Made by a program: the position numbers and the translations under genes. From Gemmatimonadaceae bacterium (GTDB lineage Bacteria > Gemmatimonadota > Gemmatimonadetes > Gemmatimonadales > Gemmatimonadaceae), in the NCBI GenBank assembly GCA_025936015.1, contig JAICUE010000001.1, positions 1 through 24,713 on the forward strand: 24,713 nucleotides of DNA. The letters run 5' to 3'. Below the pieces are notes generated by a model. The model was not told the origin of the DNA and searched no databases. It saw only the letters and a program-made list of their open reading frames with translations. Of this stretch, positions 7,649-15,058 are shown one piece after another (the stretch's first letter is position 1; each line of letters opens with the position of its first letter).

Positions 7649-8010
7649 TCTTCTTCGTCCTCGTCTTCTTCACGGCGCTTCGCGGCCGCGGCCTGCTCCT
7701 CGGGAGTCATCGGCGGTGCGCCGAGCTCGTGCTCGTGGAGCGTGATGAGATGGCGGATGACGCCGTCGTCGAGGCGGATCGCGCGCTCGTACTCGGGCAG
7801 TCCCGCGGCCTCGGCCTCGAAGCGGGCGACGGCGTAGTAGCCCGTCTCCTTCGTGCCGATCTTGTAGGCGAGCTGGCGCCGGCCCCAGGCATCGACGGTG
7901 ACGTCACCCGTCGCGCCGATGAGGGCGTGGAAGCGTTCCAGCTTTTCAGTGATGGCGGAGTCTTCGAGTGCAGAATCGAAGACATACACCGCCTCGTATT
8001 GGCGGCTCAT
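7645..8010 (-). CDS. rpsF: 30S ribosomal protein S6
   Basis: A 121-residue protein beginning MSRQYEAVYVFDSAL, with the S6 core WGRRQLAYKIGTKETGYYAVARFEA and VIRHLITL. The C-terminal ~20 residues are strongly acidic (REEDEDEEE), a genetically encoded counterpart of the poly-Glu tail added to E. coli S6 by RimK. GGGAGG at 8022-8027 lies 11 bases before the ATG. First gene of the ribosomal operon driven from 8122-8150. Confidence 0.97.
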   Translation of the reverse strand: MSRQYEAVYVFDSALEDSAITEKLERFHALIGATGDVTVDAWGRRQLAYKIGTKETGYYAVARFEAEAAGLPEYERAIRLDDGVIRHLITLHEHELGAPPMTPEEQAAAAKRREEDEDEEE

Positions 8011-8115
8011 GTCGTGGCAATCCTCCCTGTGGTCATGGCATGCCCCCCGCTGGTTGCCGGAGCGGGAGGAGAGGTCTGGCGCGAGCGGGGTGCTCGTGCG
8101 CCGAACTTCAATTGT
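8011..8115 (-). promoter_or_regulatory. rpsF leader with mutually exclusive hairpins (possible S6:S18 autoregulation)
   Basis: Three pairings compete on the minus-strand RNA. AGCGGGG (complement of 8045-8051) can pair either with CCCCGCT (8084-8090) or with CCCGCT (8061-8066), the latter closing a loop CCGGCAACC. Overlapping the second partner, TCCTCCC (8064-8070) is perfectly complementary to the Shine-Dalgarno stretch GGGAGGA (8021-8027). Forming one hairpin therefore releases, and the other locks, a sequester of the ribosome-binding site. Leaders of rpsF in many bacteria bind the S6:S18 dimer through a CCG-containing structure; that this one does so is inference. Confidence 0.45.
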
Positions 8116-8121
8116 CCGGTG

Positions 8122-8150
8122 AATCTACCCGGACGGGGAGGGTTTTACAA
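8122..8150 (-). promoter_or_regulatory. Sigma70-type promoter of the rpsF operon
   Basis: On the minus strand TTGTAA (8145-8150) and TAGATT (8122-8127) are exactly 17 bp apart. The expected transcription start near 8115 gives a leader of about 105 bases before rpsF. Spacing and sequence are like the other promoters in this window. Confidence 0.75.
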
Positions 8151-8196
8151 GGCGAGCGGCGCGCGCACCGCTCACACCCGGCGCATCCCGGGCGAG

Positions 8197-9312
8197 CTAG
8201 AAGCCTGCGCCGGCGCCGCCGGTCGCCCCGACGTGCGACGCGGCCGCGGCCATCGACACCGCCGTGATCGCCGCCAGCGACCCGGCGAGGAAGAGGTAGA
8301 GCGCCACCATCGGCTTGTCGCTCTTCTCCGCCGGCTTGCCGATCGCGGCCATCAGCGCGGTCACGCCCGCCAGCAGCATCAGCAGCCCCTGCGCGTGTGC
8401 GTCACCCTTGTAGTGCAGGACGACCGTGATCGCGCCTAACGCGACGGCGACGGACCAGCGATCGACGCGGGTGAGCGAGGTGAACCCGCGCGCCCCGTCC
8501 AGCGTCCAGACCGGGATCAGGTTGAAGATGTTGATCCACGCGCCGACGCCGGCGATCGCGGCGATCAATGGAACCCCGGTCGCGAGATAGGCGATGTAGA
8601 ACGCGAGCGCGGTGCCGAGCCCCCAGACCGGACCGGCGAGGCCGATGCGCGCGTTGATGCGCACGTCGGTCACCCGCTCCTTCAGCAGGATGAACGCGCC
8701 GATGAACGGGATGAAGACCGGCGCGCTCGCCTTCAGCCCGAAGCGCCGCGCAGCGACGACGTGTCCCATCTCGTGCAGGTAGATCGAGACCACGAACCCC
8801 GCCGCGAACTTCCAGCCGTACATCGTCCAGTAGACACCGAAGAACGCGACCATCGAAAGGAGCGTCTTCAGCTTCGTCAGCCCGAGCAGGACGAGCTTCG
8901 CCTTGGCAAGGACGAGAAAGAGGATCGTCTTGAACTTGATGAGCAGCGCGCCTAACGCGGCGAGCGCGCCCTTGCTTCGCCAGGTCTCGCGGACGCCGGG
9001 CTGCTTCGCCCGCGCGCCGCCGTCCTTCGCCCCCGCGCCGCCGACGAGACGGTCCTGCAGCGCGGTGACGCGAGCGTCGATCGCCGCGCGCTGCGGAGCG
9101 CGTGGCGGCAACAGGTCGAGCGCGGCCTTCCATGTCGTCAGCGCGGCCGACAGGTCGCCCTGGCGCTCCGCCTCCTGCGCGACGCCGGCCAGCCTTGTGA
9201 GCTCGGCTGCATGGACGAGCGATCCGCAGCTCGGGCAGGCGCGAAGCGCGAGTGGCACTTCGACGCCGCACGTGGCACACGACGCAGCCTGTGGACGCGC
9301 GGACGAGGTCAT
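8197..9312 (-). CDS. Zinc-ribbon M50-family (site-2-protease-like) membrane metalloprotease
   Basis: A 371-residue protein. The N-terminus has a zinc ribbon (CATC at Cys12/Cys15, CPSC at Cys26/Cys29) and a short TPR-like helical segment (about 33-90). The C-terminal two thirds are membrane-spanning. HEMGH (His180, Glu181, His184) and NLIPVWTLDG (264-273, Asp272) are the two zinc-ligand motifs of M50 intramembrane proteases, so the active site looks complete. No PDZ domain is seen, unlike RseP. It lies 27 bp after the stop of another zinc-ribbon membrane protein gene, suggesting an operon. It could cleave an anti-sigma factor or membrane peptide; no substrate is encoded in the window. Confidence 0.88.
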   Translation of the reverse strand: MTSSARPQAASCATCGVEVPLALRACPSCGSLVHAAELTRLAGVAQEAERQGDLSAALTTWKAALDLLPPRAPQRAAIDARVTALQDRLVGGAGAKDGGARAKQPGVRETWRSKGALAALGALLIKFKTILFLVLAKAKLVLLGLTKLKTLLSMVAFFGVYWTMYGWKFAAGFVVSIYLHEMGHVVAARRFGLKASAPVFIPFIGAFILLKERVTDVRINARIGLAGPVWGLGTALAFYIAYLATGVPLIAAIAGVGAWINIFNLIPVWTLDGARGFTSLTRVDRWSVAVALGAITVVLHYKGDAHAQGLLMLLAGVTALMAAIGKPAEKSDKPMVALYLFLAGSLAAITAVSMAAAASHVGATGGAGAGF

Positions 9313-9339
9313 CGACTCAGTCGCAGCAGCTGATGCGCG

Positions 9340-10197
9340 TCAGGCGACCGGCGGTGCGCCGGTCGCGCCCTGGAGACGGAACGGGCCGCTCACCGTGATC
9401 GACTCCCCGCCGCGATTGAACTTCCACGCGCGATACAGTGCGTACCCGATGAACAGCCCGGAGATCGGGCTCGTCATCGCGACGAGAATCGGTGCAGTGA
9501 ACAGTCCGGCAACGATGGCGATCAGGATCACCGACAGCGGCATCTTGAAGTTCTTCAGCTTCGCCGCGCGATCCTGCGCCCGCGTCACTGCGACCAGCGC
9601 CGCCGAATCGAGCGGAGCATCCGCACCATTCGCCTGTTTGATCGAATCCACAGTCGCCTGCGCCTGGGCACTGAACTTCGCCCGCGCCGCGTCCGCGCCC
9701 TTGCCCGCTCCGGCCATCATGAACGGCATGTAGGCGCCGGCCATCGCGAACCAGGTGAGCGCGAGCGCCACTACCTGGAACTTCCGTCCGCCGTGACCAT
9801 TGCCGCCGATGTTCACCGCCTTGCCGACGCCGAGGCCGACGAGGCCCGTGAGCAGCGCCCACTCGATGCCGGTCGCCTTCGTGAAGGCGTAGTAGGCTGC
9901 CGCGCCGACAATCGCGGCACCGAGGCCGAAGGCGATCGCTCGCGCGAGCCCCGCGGCGCTCGTTCCACCCTGGACCTTCGCCTCCGCGGCGAACCGGCAC
10001 TTCGCACAGGCGATCTTGTCGTTGACCATGTGGTACGAGCCACGCAGCGCGGTGCCGCAGAGCAGGCAGTGCGCCGCGCCCGGCGCGGCGCTGGCATCGA
10101 ACGTCAGTGGCTCGAACTGCGAACTGGCGCGGGGATCGGTCGCGTCGTTAGGCATGTGCGTGGCGCTGAGGTGGTCCTGAGGGGCCAGCAGGTACAT
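9340..10197 (-). CDS. Membrane protein with N-terminal zinc ribbon, unknown function
   Basis: A protein of 285 residues from ATG 10197, which has GAGG 9 bases upstream; a second in-frame ATG at 10155 gives a 271-residue version beginning MPNDATD. A CLLC...CAKC zinc ribbon (Cys44, Cys47, Cys64, Cys67) is followed by about four hydrophobic helices near 82-110, 113-135, 138-165 and 222-255. I do not recognise a named family. It is upstream of, and probably co-transcribed with, the M50 protease gene, and both have an N-terminal zinc ribbon and a membrane body. The octamer GCCTAACG spans codons 2-4 of the shorter start. Confidence 0.75.
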   Translation of the reverse strand: MYLLAPQDHLSATHMPNDATDPRASSQFEPLTFDASAAPGAAHCLLCGTALRGSYHMVNDKIACAKCRFAAEAKVQGGTSAAGLARAIAFGLGAAIVGAAAYYAFTKATGIEWALLTGLVGLGVGKAVNIGGNGHGGRKFQVVALALTWFAMAGAYMPFMMAGAGKGADAARAKFSAQAQATVDSIKQANGADAPLDSAALVAVTRAQDRAAKLKNFKMPLSVILIAIVAGLFTAPILVAMTSPISGLFIGYALYRAWKFNRGGESITVSGPFRLQGATGAPPVA

Positions 10198-10469
10198 ACA
10201 TGGACGCCTCGGCGTGCCTCACCGCAACGGCCGAGCCCGGCGTCCGGCTCCGAGGCCGGGGGTCCTGACGCACCCGGTGCGTGGGTGCCTAACGGGCCCC
10301 CTGTCATGGTTCGGGGGACTCGCGCCAGGAGCGTGGACCGGCGCGCGTCGCGCGATCGAGAGCGCGGTTTCGGCATCGCCGCACCGATCCTGGATTAGAT
10401 TGTCTTCATTTAGTAACAATTCGTCACAACGCCTGCGCTCCCGCATGTGATACGCGAGATTACACGGTT
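10198..10469. other. Intergenic region between divergent genes
   Basis: This 272-bp gap holds no gene I can support. It includes a perfect palindrome ACGCACC-C-GGTGCGT (10268-10282), the only clearly intergenic copy of the octamer GCCTAACG (10286-10293), and an AT-richer stretch (about 10385-10465) that should hold divergent promoters. On the minus strand TTGTTA and TAATCC stand 16 bp apart there, which is weak. Confidence 0.4.
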
Positions 10470-11153
10470 ATGGATCCGCGACTCGCAGAGGCTGTCGGCG
10501 ATGTGATGCTGTTGCTGCACACCCGTACCCGCGGGGAACCCGCGCCGTTGCTCGACCCGGCGATCGCTCGATTCGCCCGGTACCTCGCCGAGATCGGAGT
10601 CTCCAGGCGGGCGACGCTCGACCTGCTGCAGGGCCTGATCGACCAGGCCGTCGCCGCCGGCGATCTCACAGCTCCGCGCATCGTCGATATCGCCGACGAA
10701 CTGCAAGGACGCGGGATGGCGTTGTGCGCCGACGCGTACGACGTGGTCGCTGATCCCACCGCTTATTCGCGCCGCATGGAACTCGATTTTGGCTTCGACG
10801 CAGGTATCGTCAAGGTTCGGATTGCCGGACGGTATCAGTCCGCGGACATGCGAACGGCCCTCGAATCAGTCCTGCCCGGCGCTGCGCAGGCTGACGTGCG
10901 AGGAACGCTCATCGATCTTCGCGGCTCGGAGAGTATCGATACCCGAGAGCGAAACGAGATGGAATCGACTGGCAGCTTCCTCGCGTCGTTGCGCTCGCAG
11001 CTTGGCGGTCGCCTCGCGATCCTGGTGCAGAGCGACGCGGCTTATGCGTTGACCCGCGTTGCCGCCGTCTGGGCCGGCGCGGAAGGGCTCCTCGTCCACA
11101 TCGACCGCAACGAGCGCACAGCGCTCGCCTGGTTGGAACACTCCAGCAGGTAG
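10470..11153 (+). CDS. Protein of unknown function with STAS-like C-terminal half
   Basis: A 227-residue soluble protein. The N-terminal half (about 1-105) is helical. The C-terminal half (about 108-225) has the layout of a SpoIIAA/STAS or SpoIIAA-like fold: VKVRIAGRYQSADMRTALES, GTLIDLRGSESI, then GGRLAILVQSD and AEGLLVHIDRNERTALAWLE. No catalytic motif is visible. The start at ATG 10470 lacks a Shine-Dalgarno sequence, and the frame would allow later starts. It is the only plus-strand gene in the left two thirds of the window and converges on ychF with 40 bp between stops. Confidence 0.7.
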   Translation: MDPRLAEAVGDVMLLLHTRTRGEPAPLLDPAIARFARYLAEIGVSRRATLDLLQGLIDQAVAAGDLTAPRIVDIADELQGRGMALCADAYDVVADPTAYSRRMELDFGFDAGIVKVRIAGRYQSADMRTALESVLPGAAQADVRGTLIDLRGSESIDTRERNEMESTGSFLASLRSQLGGRLAILVQSDAAYALTRVAAVWAGAEGLLVHIDRNERTALAWLEHSSR

Positions 11154-11193
11154 CAGTGAGAGCCTATCGGGACGTCGTGAGGCGACTGAGTTC

Positions 11194-12294
11194 CTAGACG
11201 TTGAACCGGAACAGCATCACGTCGCCGTCCTTCACCACGTATTCCTTTCCCTCGCTCCGCACGACGCCCTTGTCCTTCGCGCCCTTCCATCCGCCGTTGC
11301 CGACGAAGTCGGAATACCCCACGGTCTCGGCGCGAATGAACCCACGCTCGAAATCGGTGTGGATCACCGCGGCGGCCTTCGGCGCGGTGTCGCCGCGATG
11401 GATCGTCCAGGCGCGGACCTCCTGCTCGCCGGCGGTGAAGTAGGTCTGCAGCCCGAGCAGGTGGTAGCTGGCGAAGATGAGCCGGTCGAGCCCCGCCGAC
11501 TCGATGCCTAACGACTGGAGGAACTCGGCGCGGTCCGCCGTCGGGAGCTCGGCGAGCTCGGCTTCGATCTTCGCCGAGAACGGGACGACTTCGGCGTCCT
11601 CGCCGCCGGCGGCGACCGCGGCGCGCAGCGCCTGCAGGTACTTCCCTTCGGTCCCGGAGAGCTCGGCGTCGGTGACGTTCGCGGCGTAGAGCACCGGCTT
11701 CACCGTGAGCAGGGCGAGCGGCTGGAGCTGGGCGCGCTCGTCGGTGCTCAACTCGAGCGACCAGAGACCCTTGCCCTCGGACAGCTGCTTGTGCGCCTTC
11801 TCGAGCACCGGCAGCTCGCCTAACGCTTCCTTGTCGCCGGTCTTCGCGGTGCGCCGCGTCTTGTCGAGGCGCTTCTCGACGACGGCGAGGTCGGAGAGGG
11901 CGAGCTCGAACTCGATCACCTCGCGGTCGCGCGCCGGATCGACCCCGCCCATGACGTGGGTGACGTCGGGGTCGTCGAAGCAGCGGACCACGTGGACGAT
12001 CGCGTCGGTCTCGCGGATGTTCGCAAGGAACTTGTTGCCGAGCCCCTCGCCCTCGGCCGCCCCCTTCACGAGGCCGGCGATGTCGACGAACTGGACGACG
12101 GCGGGCACCGTCCGCTTCGGCTGGACGACGTCGGCCAGCTTCGGCAGCCGCGGGTCGGGCACCTCGACCATCCCGACGTTGGGCTCGACGGTGCAGAACG
12201 GATAGTTCGCCGCCTCGGCGCCGGCGGCGGTGAGGGCGTTGAAGAGCGTTGATTTGCCGACGTTAGGCAGGCCGACGATTCCGAGCTTGAGCAT
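11194..12294 (-). CDS. ychF: Redox-regulated ATPase YchF (OLA1 family)
   Basis: A 366-residue protein, the usual length. G1 is GLPNVGKS (residues 8-15), G3 is DIAGLVKGA, and the NxxE-like region YAANVTDAE replaces the guanine-specific NKxD, as expected for a family preferring ATP. The long helical insertion (about 130-200) and the C-terminal TGS domain (GLQTYFTAGEQEVRAWTIHRGDTAPKAAAVIH...GDVMLFRFNV) are complete. AGAAGGA lies immediately before the ATG, a tight spacing. Last gene of the prs-rplY-pth-ychF group. The P-loop Pro-Asn is encoded by a copy of GCCTAACG (12261-12268). Confidence 0.97.
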   Translation of the reverse strand: MLKLGIVGLPNVGKSTLFNALTAAGAEAANYPFCTVEPNVGMVEVPDPRLPKLADVVQPKRTVPAVVQFVDIAGLVKGAAEGEGLGNKFLANIRETDAIVHVVRCFDDPDVTHVMGGVDPARDREVIEFELALSDLAVVEKRLDKTRRTAKTGDKEALGELPVLEKAHKQLSEGKGLWSLELSTDERAQLQPLALLTVKPVLYAANVTDAELSGTEGKYLQALRAAVAAGGEDAEVVPFSAKIEAELAELPTADRAEFLQSLGIESAGLDRLIFASYHLLGLQTYFTAGEQEVRAWTIHRGDTAPKAAAVIHTDFERGFIRAETVGYSDFVGNGGWKGAKDKGVVRSEGKEYVVKDGDVMLFRFNV

Positions 12295-12384
12295 TTCCTT
12301 CTGATGTGAACGTTTGAGCCTGCATGGGTGCGACGCACCGTTTGCCAGTCGTCAGGCACCCCGTTGCCGGTCAGCGGCGCCTTT

Positions 12385-12978
12385 CTACTGGCCCCTGGCT
12401 CCCGGCGCCCCGTTGTACTTGTTCATTGCGGCCGTCGCCCCGTCGGCGATGAACGTCTCGACGGCGGCGCGGATGGTCGGCATCAATTCGTCGATCACCT
12501 GCTGCTCGGTCTTGCCGAAAGCGCCGAGGACGAAATCCGAGAGGTCGCCGATCGTGCGCTGCTCCTCGAGCGGCTTGATCCCGATCCGCAGGCGGGGATA
12601 GTCGCGCGACTCGAGGTGGTGCTCGATGCTCTTCAGGCCGTTGTGACCGCCGGCGCTTCCGTTCGCCCGCACGCGGATGCTGCCTAACGGCAGGGCGACC
12701 TCGTCGACGACCACGAGCAGGTCCTTGGCCGCTGCCCAGAATGGCCGCCGCAGCCACGGCTTGAGCACCTGCCCGCTGAGGTTCATGTAGGTCAGCGGCT
12801 TGACGAGACGGGTCGCCGCGCCGTTCACCGTTCCGCTCGAGGTCAGCGCCTCGCCATCCTTTCGCCAGCTGGAGAAATGCCAGACGTCGGCCAGGTGGTC
12901 GAGGACCATCCAGCCGACGTTGTGTCGAGTGTGCTCGTACTCGCGCCCCGGATTGCCGAGGCCAAGGATGACCTTCAC
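12385..12978 (-). CDS. pth: Peptidyl-tRNA hydrolase
   Basis: The protein is 197 residues when started at GTG 12978, which gives the family N-terminus MKVILGLGNPGREYEHTRHNVGW; the frame is open upstream but only into basic low-complexity sequence. Catalytic residues are present: Asn9 in GLGNPG, His19 in RHNVGW, and the Asp of LLVVVDEVALPLG. The GSAGGHNGLKSIEHHL and YPRLRIGI motifs follow. Pth frees tRNA from peptidyl-tRNA dropped by ribosomes. Downstream of rplY as in many bacteria, with about 100 bp between. The start codon is the least certain point. Confidence 0.95.
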   Translation of the reverse strand: MKVILGLGNPGREYEHTRHNVGWMVLDHLADVWHFSSWRKDGEALTSSGTVNGAATRLVKPLTYMNLSGQVLKPWLRRPFWAAAKDLLVVVDEVALPLGSIRVRANGSAGGHNGLKSIEHHLESRDYPRLRIGIKPLEEQRTIGDLSDFVLGAFGKTEQQVIDELMPTIRAAVETFIADGATAAMNKYNGAPGARGQ

Positions 12979-13081
12979 CGTGGTCTCGTCGGCGCCGGGT
13001 TCGTTCGCGATGTTGGAGGACGGATGCAGCAGCGCATGGACGCGCGCCTGCAGTGCAGCCAGGGCGCGCGTCCAGCGTGAG

Positions 13082-13744
13082 CTACTTCGCGTCTTCGTCG
13101 CCCTCTTCGTCCTTCTTCTGGCGAATGAGCTCGGGCTCGGCCGGAGTTGCGCCCTCTTCCGCCGCGGCCGGCTCGGCCTCGATCGCGGCGCGCGAGATCT
13201 GGACGAGCGCGACCGGCGCGTCCTCATCGGCGAGGACCGTGACGCCAGCCGGAATGTTCAGGTCGCGAACGTGCACCGAGTGGCCGACGATCAGGTGCGA
13301 GACGTCGACGTCGATGTGGTTCGGGATGCTCGCCGGATCCACTTCGACTTCGACTTCGCGGAGCATCTGCTCGAGGATGCCACCGCCAAGCCGCACGCCC
13401 TCGGGAACGCCGTGCAGGACCAGCGGGATGGAGACGGTGATCTTCTCACCGGCGACCAGCTCGAGGAAGTCCACGTGAAGCACGTTGCGCTTGAACGGAT
13501 GGCGCTGGATCTCGCGGATCAGCGTCCGCGACGGCTTGCCATCGATCGTGAGCTCGACCACGGTGCTGCCGGCGGCGATGGTGCCGAGGAGCTTCTCGAG
13601 GTCGCGGCTCGGAACGGTGAGCGACTGCGCTTCGCGCGAGTGGCCGTAGATGACGGCAGGCACGCTGCCCTCACGACGGAGGGAACGTGCGGCGCCCTTG
13701 CCCGACGTGGCGCGCGCAGTGGCAGTAAGTGAGGCGTTGGCCAT
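13082..13744 (-). CDS. rplY: 50S ribosomal protein L25 (CTC form)
   Basis: A 220-residue protein of the long CTC type. The 5S-rRNA-binding N-domain (about 1-95) has GKGAARSLRREGSVPAVIYGH and a conserved ending RHPFKRNVLHVDFLEL. The C-terminal beta domain follows (EKITVSIPLVLHGVPEGVRLGGGILEQMLREVEVEVDPASIPNHIDVDVSHL). The final 35 residues are an acidic, Ala/Glu-rich tail. ATG 13744 has GGAGAG 7 bases upstream. Located between prs and pth, its standard neighbours. Confidence 0.96.
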   Translation of the reverse strand: MANASLTATARATSGKGAARSLRREGSVPAVIYGHSREAQSLTVPSRDLEKLLGTIAAGSTVVELTIDGKPSRTLIREIQRHPFKRNVLHVDFLELVAGEKITVSIPLVLHGVPEGVRLGGGILEQMLREVEVEVDPASIPNHIDVDVSHLIVGHSVHVRDLNIPAGVTVLADEDAPVALVQISRAAIEAEPAAAEEGATPAEPELIRQKKDEEGDEDAK

Positions 13745-13758
13745 GATCAAACTCTCCA
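13740..13758 (-). promoter_or_regulatory. rplY ribosome-binding site resembling the 5' end of 16S rRNA
   Basis: The minus-strand sequence TGGAGAGTTTGATCATGGC contains the Shine-Dalgarno GGAGAG (13752-13757) and the ATG at 13742-13744 with 7 bases between. From AGAGTTTGATCATGGC it equals 16 bases of the conserved 16S rRNA 5' end (the 27F primer site). Confidence 0.6.
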
Positions 13759-13809
13759 GTAAAACGAACGAATCGACCCGATCGTCGAGCGCGGTCGCGC
13801 CGGCTGATC

Positions 13810-14763
13810 TCAGTCGAACAGCGAGCTGACGGACTGCTCGCTGTGGGTGTAGCGGATCGCCTTCGACAACAGCTCTCCGACGGACAGGACCTTCAACCGG
13901 TCGAAGCGACGATCCGGGGTGATCGCGATGGTGTCGGTGACCGCCACCTCCGCGATCGGCGCCGCCTTGAGCCGCTCTATGGCCGGGCCGGAGAGCAGCG
14001 CATGCGTCGCGCAAACGTAGATATCTCGTGCACCGAGCGCCTTCAAAGCGCGGGATGCTTCGGCAACCGTTCCGGCGGTGTCGATCATGTCGTCGGGAAT
14101 GAGCACGTCGCGATCGGCGACTTCACCGACGACGTTCACCACCTCCGCCACGTTCGCCGCCGGCCGCCGCTTGTCGATGATGGCGAAGGTCGCGTTCAAC
14201 CGCTTCGCGAACCCGCGCGCCATCTTCGCCGAGCCGGCATCCGGTGCGACCACCACCAGATCCTTCAACTGCTTCCTGCGATAGTGCGAGACGAACACCG
14301 GCATCGCGTACAGGTGGTCCACCGGAACATCGAAGAACCCCTGCAGCTGGTGCTGGTGGAAGTCGATTCCCAGCACCCGATCGGCACCCGCCGTCTGAAT
14401 CAGGTTTGCCATCAGCTTCGCGCCGATCGCGACGCGCGGCTGATCCTTTCTGTCCTGTCGCGAGTAGCCGTAGTACGGCATCACGCAGGTCACTCGTGCC
14501 GCCGATGCCCGCCGTGCAGCGTCGATGAGCAAGAGCAGCTCGAGAACGTTCTCCGCCGGTGGATTGGTCGGCTGCACGATGAAGACGTCGTGCCCGCGAA
14601 TGTTCTCGTCGATCCGGACGAAGATCTCGCCGTCGGCGAATCGCGACGTCGTGACCTTGCAGAGCTCGAGGTTCAAATTGCGGGCGATCTCTTCAGCGAG
14701 GGCACGGTTGGCGCCTCCGGAGAGCAGCTTGAACCCGCGTCCTTGTATCGCCAGGCCGTCCAT
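13810..14763 (-). CDS. prs: Ribose-phosphate pyrophosphokinase
   Basis: A 317-residue enzyme making PRPP from ribose 5-phosphate and ATP for nucleotide, His and Trp synthesis. Visible motifs are FADGEIFVRIDENIRGHDVFIVQPTNPPAEN (43-72), the catalytic flexible-loop region YYGYSRQDRK (97-106), the metal-binding DFHQHQLQGFFDVPVDHL (134-151), and the PRPP-binding loop DDMIDTAGT (224-232). Length is standard. Start ATG 14763 lies about 10 bp after the -10 box of its own promoter, so the leader is only a few bases long. It heads the prs-rplY-pth-ychF group. Confidence 0.98.
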   Translation of the reverse strand: MDGLAIQGRGFKLLSGGANRALAEEIARNLNLELCKVTTSRFADGEIFVRIDENIRGHDVFIVQPTNPPAENVLELLLLIDAARRASAARVTCVMPYYGYSRQDRKDQPRVAIGAKLMANLIQTAGADRVLGIDFHQHQLQGFFDVPVDHLYAMPVFVSHYRRKQLKDLVVVAPDAGSAKMARGFAKRLNATFAIIDKRRPAANVAEVVNVVGEVADRDVLIPDDMIDTAGTVAEASRALKALGARDIYVCATHALLSGPAIERLKAAPIAEVAVTDTIAITPDRRFDRLKVLSVGELLSKAIRYTHSEQSVSSLFD

Positions 14764-14773
14764 GCAGCCTCAA

Positions 14774-14802
14774 AAGTTAGATGACCGAGGCGGTCGAGTC
14801 AA
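14774..14802 (-). promoter_or_regulatory. Sigma70-type promoter of prs with palindrome in the spacer
   Basis: On the minus strand TTGACT (14797-14802) and TAACTT (14774-14779) are exactly 17 bp apart. Within the spacer lies a perfect inverted repeat GACCG-AGG-CGGTC (14783-14795), well placed for a repressor. Transcription would begin about 14767, only some 4 bases before the ATG. Confidence 0.75.
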
Positions 14803-14856
14803 CAACTCGGCGCTGCCACTGATCATTGAACCGCGCAATGTAACCGACGGATGGCA

Positions 14857-14900
14857 GTGAAGGGGAGCGTCGCGCCGAGCGACACTCCCCCTCGTTCACC
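14857..14900 (-). terminator. Hairpin downstream of tRNA-Gln, weak terminator candidate
   Basis: An imperfect inverted repeat pairs GTGAA, GGGGAG and GTCGC blocks on either side of a short GCCGA centre, starting 24 bp beyond the tRNA 3' end. There is no T-run, so intrinsic termination is uncertain. It could instead be a processing signal. Confidence 0.4.
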
Positions 14901-14923
14901 TGCTCCTGACCATTCATTCAAGG

Positions 14924-14994
14924 TTGCCCCTCATGGATTCGAACCATGATTCACGGCTCCAAAGGCCGTTGTCCTGCCATTGGACGAAGGGGCA
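14924..14994 (-). tRNA. tRNA-Gln (anticodon UUG)
   Basis: All arms fold on the minus strand: acceptor TGCCCCT/AGGGGCA with discriminator A, D-stem GTCC/GGAC, anticodon stem ACGGC/GCCGT around loop CTTTGGA (anticodon TTG, reads CAA/CAG), and T-arm CATGG-TTCGAAT-CCATG. U1-A72 is typical for tRNA-Gln. The 71-nt gene is followed by CCT, so CCA is not fully encoded and must be added. Position just upstream of prs and downstream of ispE is a common arrangement. Confidence 0.96.
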
Positions 14995-15009
14995 GCAGCG
15001 GACGCTCAC

Positions 15010-15038
15010 ATCATAGTCGCGGCCGGCTCGAAGAGCAA
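15010..15038 (-). promoter_or_regulatory. Sigma70-type promoter of tRNA-Gln
   Basis: On the minus strand TTGCTC (15033-15038) and TATGAT (15010-15015) are exactly 17 bp apart. The predicted start falls a few bases before the mature tRNA 5' end at 14994. The promoter lies in the 64-bp gap after ispE and just past its stop codon. Confidence 0.7.
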
Positions 15039-15058
15039 CGAAACCGCCTCGGTGCGGC

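Noticed and set aside
10268..12339. Similar palindromes built from CGCACC/GGTGCG at 5745-5754, 10268-10282 and 12327-12339
   Set aside because: Centres and arm order differ and the arms are only 5-7 bp of GC-rich sequence, so chance is likely. Not enough to call an operator family.
13843..14784. A 313-codon plus-strand open frame opposite prs
   Set aside because: prs is unmistakable on the minus strand, and this frame has the composition of an antisense shadow.
14921..14924. Encoded 3' CCA on tRNA-Gln
   Set aside because: The bases after the discriminator read CCT, so CCA is not encoded.
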